This document shows positions 5,261 through 11,073 of a stretch of DNA of 15,246 bases, one piece after another. The notes beneath the pieces were generated by a model. It did no database searches and had not been told where the DNA came from. It saw nothing but the letters and a program-made list of their open reading frames with translations. The DNA comes from Streptomyces katrae. Lineage in GTDB: Bacteria > Actinomycetota > Actinomycetes > Streptomycetales > Streptomycetaceae. The stretch lies in assembly GCF_000966975.1 (NCBI RefSeq), contig NZ_JZWV01000438.1:1-15246 (forward strand). The letters are read 5' to 3'. Each line of letters opens with the position of its first letter. Position 1 is the first letter of the stretch. Both the position numbers and the translations under genes were made by a program.

Positions 5261-6855
5261 CTCGTGTTGCCTTCCGGGTGCGGGGGATTCGTGGGCTGCT
5301 GCCGCGCCGGCGCGTCGCGCACGGCCTGTCGGAAGCTGCCGAAGCGGGCGGCGGACCGGGACGCGCCGGTGGGGGCGCCCTGGGTGCGGGGCGCCGGGGA
5401 CGCGGCCTCGGGCCCCTCGGGGTGGGCGGCGGCCAGGGTGCGGCCGCGTCGCCGCTGGGGCAGTCCGCTCTCGCCGAGGGCCGGGGTCGGGCCGGCGGGT
5501 TCGGGGTCGTGGGAGCCGTTCGCGCCCTCGGGGGCGGTTCCGGCCCGCGACCGCACGCGCGGGGCGGGCGCGGGGGCGGCCGGTGCGAGGGCGCGGCCCG
5601 GGGCGGGGGCGCGGCCCGTTCCGGCGGTGGGGGCCGCCAGGAGCGGCAGGGCGGGGACGGGTTCGGCCGGGGCGTGGCTGATCAGCTCTTCCGGGATCAT
5701 CATCAGCGCACCGGTGCCGCCGCGCGCCGAGGGGCGGAAGGAGACGGTCAGGCCGTGCTTGCGGGCCAGGCGGCCCACGACGGCGAGGCCGAGGCGGGTG
5801 CCGGAGAGCCCGGCGAGGTCCAGGGTCTCGGCGCCGACGGCCTGTTCGGCGCGGCGCAGCTGGAGCTCGCTCATGACCAGGCCGCTGTCCTCGACGGTGA
5901 TGATGATCCCGGCCGGCACCTCCTCCACGTAGACGTGGACCTCGGCGGTCGGCGGGGAGAAGTTGGCGGCGTTGTCGAGGAGCTCGGCGAGGGCGTGCAT
6001 GACGCCCTCGGCGGCGTGTCCGGCGACGGCGGCCTCACTGGTGGAGTGCAGGCGGACGCGCTGGTAACCGCCGATGCGGCCCATGGCGCCGCGCAGGATC
6101 GATTCCATGACGATGGGCTTGGCCCAGCGGCGGCCCGAGCGGGCGCCGGTGAGGACGGCGATGGAGTCGGCGAGGCGGCCGGCCTGGGCGGTGCGGTGGT
6201 CGAGGTGCAGGAGGTCGCCGAGGACCTCCTCGTCGGCGTGCTTGTGTTCCATCTCGCGCAGGTCGGCGAGCATGCCGGTGGCCAGGGCCTGCATCCGTCC
6301 GGCCGCGTTGGCGGCGGCGGCCATGGCGGCGGCCCGGCCCGACTGGGCGCGGCGCAGTTCCTCGCCGAGCCGCTCGCGGGTGGCCTGCTGGGCGGCGGCC
6401 AGGTGGTCGAGTTCGGCGGTGTGGGCGGCGGTGAGCCGGGCCGCCTCGGCGGTGCGGGCGGCGGTCAGCCGGTCGGTCTCGGCGGCGTGTTCGGCCGTGA
6501 GCCGCGCCACGTGGGCGGTGTGGTCCGCGGTGAGCCGGGCGAGTTCGGCGGAGAGGTCCGCCGTCTCCCGGGCCGCTTCGGAGGTCAGCCGGGCGATGTA
6601 CGCGTCCCGGGTGGCGACTTCCCCGGTCAGCAGGGCCAGGCTGCCGCGCAGCTGCCGGGTGGTGCGCGCGTACCAGGTGACGGCGCAGGCGGCGATGGCG
6701 AGCAGCAGGGTCCCGAAGGCGGCGAACCAGGCCAGCGGGAGGCGGACGCCCGACGGGGCCGCGGCCACCGCCGCCGCGGAGACGGTGCCCGCGGCCACCG
6801 CCGTGACCAGCAGGGCGAGCGCGGAGGGGCGGAGGGGGGAGGGCGACGCCGTCAT
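5257..6855 (-). CDS. cvnA: Conservon sensor-kinase-like membrane protein CvnA
   Basis: This 532-aa histidine-kinase-like protein heads the conservon. It has two N-terminal hydrophobic segments (about residues 12-34 and 42-62). A coiled coil follows (about 65-170), built of repeated RLTA/HTAE-type units. Next is a DLLHLDHRTAQAGR segment at the usual dimerisation position (214-227) and a HATPase domain with N-box ELLDNAAN (291-298), VEDSGLVM (321-328) and GTRLGLAVVG (352-361). The tail of about 140 residues is Pro/Ala-rich and probably disordered. No receiver-domain partner is nearby; conservon CvnA proteins are thought to signal to CvnB-D. The ATG at 6855 is preferred over the adjacent TTG at 6858 because GAGG lies nine bases before it. 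The promoter must lie in the AT-richer stretch to its right. Confidence 0.93.
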   Translation of the reverse strand: MTASPSPLRPSALALLVTAVAAGTVSAAAVAAAPSGVRLPLAWFAAFGTLLLAIAACAVTWYARTTRQLRGSLALLTGEVATRDAYIARLTSEAARETADLSAELARLTADHTAHVARLTAEHAAETDRLTAARTAEAARLTAAHTAELDHLAAAQQATRERLGEELRRAQSGRAAAMAAAANAAGRMQALATGMLADLREMEHKHADEEVLGDLLHLDHRTAQAGRLADSIAVLTGARSGRRWAKPIVMESILRGAMGRIGGYQRVRLHSTSEAAVAGHAAEGVMHALAELLDNAANFSPPTAEVHVYVEEVPAGIIITVEDSGLVMSELQLRRAEQAVGAETLDLAGLSGTRLGLAVVGRLARKHGLTVSFRPSARGGTGALMMIPEELISHAPAEPVPALPLLAAPTAGTGRAPAPGRALAPAAPAPAPRVRSRAGTAPEGANGSHDPEPAGPTPALGESGLPQRRRGRTLAAAHPEGPEAASPAPRTQGAPTGASRSAARFGSFRQAVRDAPARQQPTNPPHPEGNTR

Positions 6856-6883
6856 CAATCAAAGCCTCAAGAAAGGGGCGTAT

Positions 6884-6985
6884 ATGGAAGAGAAGGTTCC
6901 TGTGGCAACGAGCCATCACTATAAGAGGATTGGTGATCGTTTAGGAAAGCCCCTGACAAAGATCACGCTGTGTAGCGACCGCTAA
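6884..6985 (+). CDS. Putative 33-aa peptide with a TTA codon, upstream of two ATP-grasp genes
   Basis: An open frame starts at ATG 6884, with GAAAGGGG five bases upstream, and ends with TAA. The peptide starts MEEKVPVATSHHYKR, continues IGDRLGKP and ends TKITLCSDR; it is basic, with one cysteine at residue 30. Codon 20 is TTA, read by the bldA leucine tRNA in Streptomyces, which would tie translation to development. GC content is about 49% and third-position GC only about 58%, far below neighbouring genes. It lies 104 bp before the first ATP-grasp gene in the same direction, as precursor peptides do in ATP-grasp RiPP (graspetide) clusters, but no known leader motif is recognised. It could instead be a regulatory leader peptide, or chance reading through the AT-rich conservon promoter. 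Confidence 0.45.
   Translation: MEEKVPVATSHHYKRIGDRLGKPLTKITLCSDR
6918..6947 (-). promoter_or_regulatory. Possible promoter of the cvn operon
   Basis: The region right of cvnA is markedly AT-richer than anything else here. On the minus strand, TATAGT at 6923-6918 matches a -10 box and would place the start of transcription about 55 bases before the cvnA ATG. The hexamer at the -35 distance (around 6942-6947, TTCCTA) is weak. The arms GTGATC (6933-6938) and GATCAC (6961-6966) form an inverted repeat flanking this stretch that could bind a regulator. All of this overlaps the putative small peptide gene on the other strand. Confidence 0.3.
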
Positions 6986-7012
6986 GGTGGCTTCTGGAGC
7001 GGTTTCGGGGCT

Positions 7013-7038
7013 ATGCCATGGCATCCTGTGACGTCACA
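7013..7038. promoter_or_regulatory. Two adjacent perfect 12-bp palindromes upstream of the ATP-grasp operon
   Basis: ATGCCATGGCAT (7013-7024) and TGTGACGTCACA (7027-7038) are each perfectly self-complementary and are separated by only two bases. Their centres are 14 bp apart. They lie 51-77 bp before the ATG of the first ATP-grasp gene, a natural place for operators of dimeric regulators. The second resembles a TGTGA/TCACA half-site pair with shortened spacing. The regulator is not identifiable from this window. Confidence 0.45.
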
Positions 7039-7089
7039 ACTCGCCGGACGGGACCGACGGCGGACGTCCGGGGAATACGAGGAAGATCC

Positions 7090-8001
7090 ATGAGGCTCTG
7101 CTTCCTGGTGGAGGAGCACTACCGCCACGACGGCATGCCGAACGAGGTGATCCGTCAGCTGACCGCGTGGGGCCACCGGGTGGACGTCGTGCGGCCCGGC
7201 GGCTCGCTGCTGCGCATGACGGACCTGGTCCGTGCGGGCACCCACGACGCCTGGGTGCTCAAGACCGTTTCGGGCGGCCCCGGGCTGACCCTCCTGGAGG
7301 CGGCGGCCGCCGCCGGGGTGACCACCGTCAACGACGCCCGGTCGATCCGCGGGGTACGGGACAAGGCGCTCGCCGCCGCCCTGGGCAGCGCGCGGGGGCT
7401 CCCGCTGCCGCCCACGTACGCGGTGGCCCGCCCCGAACTGCTGGCGGAGGTACCGGACGAGCTGTACCCGCTCGTGGTGAAGCCGGCCGACGGCAGCTCG
7501 GGCCGCGGGGTGCACCTGGTGCCCTCGCCGGACCGGCTCCCGGCGCTGCTCCCGGAACTCGCGGGCGAGGGCGTGCTCATCGTCCAGCCCTACGTCGCGA
7601 ACCCCGGGACCGACATCAAGGTGTACTGCGTGAACGGCGAACTCCACGCCACGGAGCGCTGCTCCCCCCTGCACCCCGACGCCGCCGTCCGCGAGCGGCG
7701 GGTGCCGCTGTCGGCGGAGGTGGCGGGGATCGCCGCCCGCGTGGGCGAGGTGTACGGGCTGGACCTGTACGGGGTGGACGTGCTGCTGGGCCCCGACGGG
7801 CCGGTGGTGGTCGACGTCAACGACTTCCCGAGCTTCCGGCAGGTACCGGACGCGGCGGCCCGGGTGGCGGGCGCCGTCCTGGAACTGGCCCGCGCGGGCG
7901 GCGGCCGGACGTCCGCACCGGGCCGTGCGCAGGCCCGCCCCCTCCCCCTGCCGGTGACCATCCCCGCGCAGGCGGTCGCGCGGGCGGGGGACGGCTCGTG
8001 A
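7090..8001 (+). CDS. RimK-like ATP-grasp ligase (first of a pair)
   Basis: This 303-aa ATP-grasp protein would activate a carboxylate as an acyl phosphate with ATP and join it to an amine or similar nucleophile; the substrate is unknown. Motifs in order are the preATP-grasp part starting MRLCFLVEEHYR, the ATP-binding strand and glycine loop VVKPADGSSGRG (129-140), the segment QPYVANPGTDIKVYCVNGE (166-184), and the metal-binding end YGVDVLL then VVVDVNDFPSFR (239-250). The last 35 residues are Pro/Ala/Arg-rich and probably flexible. The ATG at 7090 has a strong site, GAGGAAG, about six bases upstream, so earlier in-frame starts are rejected. The stop overlaps the GTG of the second ATP-grasp gene, showing coupling. 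Graspetide-like ligase, amino-acid ligase and tailoring roles are all possible. Confidence 0.85.
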   Translation: MRLCFLVEEHYRHDGMPNEVIRQLTAWGHRVDVVRPGGSLLRMTDLVRAGTHDAWVLKTVSGGPGLTLLEAAAAAGVTTVNDARSIRGVRDKALAAALGSARGLPLPPTYAVARPELLAEVPDELYPLVVKPADGSSGRGVHLVPSPDRLPALLPELAGEGVLIVQPYVANPGTDIKVYCVNGELHATERCSPLHPDAAVRERRVPLSAEVAGIAARVGEVYGLDLYGVDVLLGPDGPVVVDVNDFPSFRQVPDAAARVAGAVLELARAGGGRTSAPGRAQARPLPLPVTIPAQAVARAGDGS

Positions 8002-8778
8002 GGGTGGGACTGATCACCCCGGACCCCGGGCATCCGCTGCTGGCGGCCACCGCCGCGCTGCTGGCCGGACGGCACGCACCCGGGGGCGGGGGCCGCCGCG
8101 GCCGCCGGGGCGGACGCCGACGTGTACCTGCTGAAGGCCCGGACCCCGGAGGCGCTGGAACTGGCCCGCGCCCTGGAGGAGGGCGGTGCGCCGGTGGTGA
8201 ACTCCGCCGCCGCCACCGGGCGCTGCCAGGACCGGACCGGCATGGCCGAACTGGCGCTGGGGGCCGGGCTCCCCTTCGCCGCCACCCGTACCTTCGCCTC
8301 GCTGTCGCTGCTGGGGTCCGCCACGGACCTGCGGTGGCCGCTGGTGGTCAAGAGCCGGCTCAGCCGCAAGGACGACCTGGTCGTCCGCCTCGAAGGCCCC
8401 GGCCGGCTGCGGGAGCTGGAGCCGCGCTGGGGCGGGGAGCCGGTCGTCACGCAGGAGTTCGCGCCGAACGACGGCTGGGACCACAAGCTGTGGGTGGTCG
8501 GTGACGAGGTGTTCGCCGGACTGCGCCGCTCCGAACTCGCCGCCGAGGGCAAGGGACCGGCCCGGAGCCTGGACCGGCTGCCGGACGGCTGGGCCGGACT
8601 GGCCCTGCGCGTGGGCGAGGTCTTCGGCCTGGACGTCTACGGGGTGGACGTCATCGCGACGGACCGCGGACCCCTCATCGTCGACGTCAACGCCTTCCCC
8701 GGCATCCGCGACCAGGCCGGCGCCCCCGAGGCCCTCGCGGCCCTCGCCCTGCGCCGGGCCGCCGCGGCAGCGCGGTAG
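7998..8778 (+). CDS. Second RimK-like ATP-grasp ligase, apparent single-base frameshift
   Basis: The gene starts at GTG 7998, overlapping the previous stop (GTGA), and encodes VRVGLITPDPGHPLLAATA, a normal N-terminus. That frame then turns into Arg/Gly-rich nonsense after about residue 30. The rest of the protein (YLLKARTPEALELA onward) continues one base over. Removing one G from the run at 8082-8086 restores a continuous 259-aa ATP-grasp protein. Motifs are VVKSRLSRKDDLV, HKLWVVGDEVF, YGVDVIATDRG and IVDVNAFPGIR, matching its neighbour's layout. Without correction the only good in-frame start for the main part is GTG 8122, which would lack the first strands. The extra base may be a sequencing error in a G-rich run or a true lesion. 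Substrate unknown; probably works with the upstream paralogue. Confidence 0.75.
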
Positions 8779-8792
8779 CGGCCCAGAGGGTA

Positions 8793-8815
8793 TCGCGCGC
8801 GGTGCCCGCGCGCGA
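8793..8815. terminator. CG-repeat hairpin after the ATP-grasp operon
   Basis: Positions 8793-8802 pair with 8806-8815 (10 bp of alternating CG ending in GG/CC) around a 3-nt loop. It lies 14 bp after the stop of the second ATP-grasp gene and probably stabilises or ends that transcript, together with the stronger hairpin that follows. Confidence 0.5.
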
Positions 8816-8821
8816 CGTGGA

Positions 8822-8855
8822 CCTGCCCCGGTCCTGGACGGAGGACCGGGGCAGG
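8822..8855. terminator. Bidirectional terminator between the ATP-grasp operon and gap
   Basis: Positions 8822-8835 pair perfectly with 8842-8855 (14 bp) around a 6-nt loop. It lies between two convergent genes, five bases beyond the gap stop codon on the minus strand, and can serve both. No T-run is present, which is common in Streptomyces. Confidence 0.7.
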
Positions 8856-8860
8856 AGGTA

Positions 8861-9856
8861 TCAGCCCGCCAGGAGGGTGAGGGTGTCGATCACGCGGTTC
8901 GAGAAGCCCCACTCGTTGTCGTACCAGGCGACCACCTTGACGTGGCGGCCGTCGACGCGGGTGAGCTCCGAGTCGAAGATCGAGGAGGCCGGGTTGCCGG
9001 TGATGTCGGAGGACACCAGCGGGTCCTCGGAGTACTCCAGGATCCCGGCCAGCGGGCCCTCGGCGGCGACACGGTAGGCCGCCAGCACCTCCTCGCGCGT
9101 CACGTCGCGGGCCACCGTCGTGTTCAGTTCGACGATCGAGCCGACCGGGACGGGCACGCGGATCGAGTCACCCGACAGCTTGCCGTCGAGGTTCGGGAGC
9201 ACGAGGCCGATCGCCTTGGCCGCGCCGGTCGTGGTCGGCACGATGTTCACGGCGGCGGCGCGGGCGCGGCGCGGGTCGCGGTGCGGTCCGTCCTGGAGGG
9301 CCTGCTCCTGGGTGTAGGCGTGCACCGTCGTCATGAAGCCGTGCTCGATGCCGGCCAGTTCGTCGAGGACGGAGGCCAGCGGCGCCAGCGCGTTCGTGGT
9401 GCACGAGGCGTTCGAGACGATGGTGTGGAGCTCGGGGTCGTAGGCGTCGGTGTTCACGCCGTAGGCGAGCGTCACGTCCGCGCCGTCGGAGGGGGCACTG
9501 ACGAGCACCTTCTTCGCACCCGCCTTGACGTGGGCGCGGGCGGCCTCGGCGGAGGTGAAGCGGCCGGTGGCCTCCAGCACGATGTCGACGCCGAGTTCGG
9601 CCCAGGGCAGCCGCTCCGGCTCCCGCTCGGCGAGGACCGCGATGCGCCGGCCGTCGACCACGAGGGTGGTGCCGTCCACCGACACCGGACGGCCGAGGCG
9701 GCCGGCCGTCGAGTCGTAGGCGAGCAGCCGCGCGAGGGTGGCCGGCTCCGTGAGGTCGTTGACGGCCACGACCTCCAGGTCGCTGTCGCGTTCGAGCAGC
9801 GCACGCAGCACGTTGCGTCCGATGCGGCCGAATCCGTTGATGGCGATGCGAGTCAT
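8861..9856 (-). CDS. gap: Glyceraldehyde-3-phosphate dehydrogenase, NAD-type
   Basis: This 331-aa enzyme oxidises and phosphorylates glyceraldehyde-3-phosphate to 1,3-bisphosphoglycerate in glycolysis, or the reverse in gluconeogenesis. The Rossmann motif NGFGRIGR is at 7-14 and VND (32-34) is typical of NAD use. The active-site loop SNASCTTN has Cys152, with the catalytic His179 in TVHAYT. PTTTGAAKA and WYDNEWGFSNRV (311-322) complete the family signature, and the length is normal. The ATG at 9856 follows an AAGGGG site about nine bases upstream. It stands alone, not with pgk/tpi, so it is probably a second gap copy (S. coelicolor has more than one). A GlxA-type regulator lies upstream in the same direction. 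Confidence 0.96.
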   Translation of the reverse strand: MTRIAINGFGRIGRNVLRALLERDSDLEVVAVNDLTEPATLARLLAYDSTAGRLGRPVSVDGTTLVVDGRRIAVLAEREPERLPWAELGVDIVLEATGRFTSAEAARAHVKAGAKKVLVSAPSDGADVTLAYGVNTDAYDPELHTIVSNASCTTNALAPLASVLDELAGIEHGFMTTVHAYTQEQALQDGPHRDPRRARAAAVNIVPTTTGAAKAIGLVLPNLDGKLSGDSIRVPVPVGSIVELNTTVARDVTREEVLAAYRVAAEGPLAGILEYSEDPLVSSDITGNPASSIFDSELTRVDGRHVKVVAWYDNEWGFSNRVIDTLTLLAG

Positions 9857-9912
9857 GAGCGGTGTCCCCTTCTGTTCGCCCTCAGACTCGCCCCCGCCGG
9901 CCGCCCACGACA

Positions 9913-9928
9913 GTGGCGAGATCGCCAC
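9913..9928. promoter_or_regulatory. Inverted repeat upstream of gap, possible operator
   Basis: GTGGCGA (9913-9919) and TCGCCAC (9922-9928) form a perfect 7-bp inverted repeat with a 2-bp centre, 57-72 bp before the gap start. Placement suits an operator over the gap promoter; the divided regulator gene just beyond is a candidate binder. The rest of the gap (9930-10045) is cytosine-rich with short repeats of CCCGCCGGCCCGCC (two copies) and no open frame I believe in. Confidence 0.4.
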
Positions 9929-10047
9929 GGTTCGAAAGTATCCCGCCAACCCCCGCCAACCCGCCGGCCCGCCGTCCGCGATCCCGCCGGCCCGCCATCC
10001 CGCCCGGCCCGCCGGCCCTCGGGCCCGTCCGGCCGGCGTCGCACGGG

Positions 10048-11007
10048 CTACTCGCCCCGGGTGAAGGTGCGCCGGTACTCGGTCGGGGTGGTGCCGAGGA
10101 TCCGCTGGAAGTGCAGGCGGAGGTTCGCGCCCGTGCCCAGGCCCACGTCGGCGGCGATCTGCTCGACGCTCCGCCCGGAGCGCTCCAGCAGTTCCCGCGC
10201 CACGTCCACCCGGGCCCGCATGATCCACTGCATCGGGGTGTACCCCGTGTCCTCGGCGAAGCGCCGGGAGAACGTACGGGGCGACACGGCCGCGTGCTGG
10301 GCCAGCGCTTCCAGGGTCAGCGGCTCCCCGAGCCGCTGCAGCGCCCACTCGCGGGTGGCGGCGAAGCGCTCCCCCAGCGGCTCCGGCACGCTGCGCGGCA
10401 GGTACTGCGCCTGCCCGCCGCTGCGGTACGGGGCCGCCACCAGGCGCCGGGCCGCGTGGTTGGCCGCGGCCACGCCGAGGTCGCCGCGCAGGATGTGCAG
10501 GCACAGGTCGATGCCCGAGGCGGCGCCGGCGGAGGTCAGGACGCTGCCCTCGTCGACGAACAGCACGTTCTCGTCGATCCGCACGAGGGGGTGCTTCGCC
10601 TTCAGGGCCCGCGTGTAGTGCCAGTGGGTGGTGGCGCGCCTGCCGTCGAGCAGGCCCGTGGCGGCGAGCGCGAAGGCTCCGGTCGAGATGGCGGCGAGCC
10701 GTGCGCCCCGGGCGTGGGCGGCGGTCAGCGCCTCGACCACCGCGCGCGGCGGGTCCTCGCGGTCGGGGAAGCGGTAGCCGGGGACGAAGACGATGTCGGC
10801 CCACTCCAGCGCCTCCAGCCCGTGGGTGACGTGGTACGACAGGCCGTCACCGCCGGTGACCAGACCGGGGGCCGCCCCGCACACCCGGACCTCGTACGGC
10901 ATGCTCGCGCGGGTGCTGAAGACCTGCGCGGGGATCCCCACGTCGAGCGGCTTGGCCCCTGCTTCGAGGACGAGGACGGCGACGCGGTGCGGACGGGAAC
11001 GGGACAC
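10048..11007 (-). CDS. GlxA-family AraC-type transcriptional regulator with DJ-1/PfpI-like domain
   Basis: This 319-aa DNA-binding regulator has two domains. Residues 7-185 form a DJ-1/PfpI-like fold (HRVAVLVLEAGAKPLDVGIPAQVF at the start, then WADIVFVPGYR and LAAISTGAFALAATGLLDG). Residues about 218-317 form the AraC double helix-turn-helix (EPLTLEALAQHAAVSPRTFSRRF, then QIAADVGLGTGANLRLHFQRILGTTPTEYRR). The nucleophile-elbow cysteine usual for this family (CTGAF) is serine here (Ser108-Thr-Gly), so it should not be an active amidase and more likely senses a ligand. The GTG start at 11007 matches the family's usual N-terminus; no clear ribosome binding site is seen, so the mRNA may be nearly leaderless. 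It is upstream of gap in the same direction and divergent from the TerD-like gene, and may control either. Confidence 0.92.
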   Translation of the reverse strand: MSRSRPHRVAVLVLEAGAKPLDVGIPAQVFSTRASMPYEVRVCGAAPGLVTGGDGLSYHVTHGLEALEWADIVFVPGYRFPDREDPPRAVVEALTAAHARGARLAAISTGAFALAATGLLDGRRATTHWHYTRALKAKHPLVRIDENVLFVDEGSVLTSAGAASGIDLCLHILRGDLGVAAANHAARRLVAAPYRSGGQAQYLPRSVPEPLGERFAATREWALQRLGEPLTLEALAQHAAVSPRTFSRRFAEDTGYTPMQWIMRARVDVARELLERSGRSVEQIAADVGLGTGANLRLHFQRILGTTPTEYRRTFTRGE

Positions 11008-11073
11008 GTCGCCGAGGGTACGCGGGCCGAAACCCGTGTGCGCGCCGCCGGACGGGTCTGGGAGCATGCCCGG
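11008..11073. promoter_or_regulatory. Divergent promoter region between the GlxA-type regulator and the TerD-like gene
   Basis: This 66-bp gap must hold both promoters. ACCCGT (11032-11037) and ACGGGT (11052-11057) form a 6-bp inverted repeat with a 14-bp centre, a possible regulator site. GGGAG at 11060-11064 is the ribosome binding site of the rightward gene. No clear -10/-35 pair is visible. Confidence 0.35.

Noticed and set aside
1373..6924. Several plus-strand open frames of 200-550 codons opposite the conservon and P450 genes
   Set aside because: All are Gly/Ala/Arg-rich mirror frames of the clearly homologous minus-strand genes.
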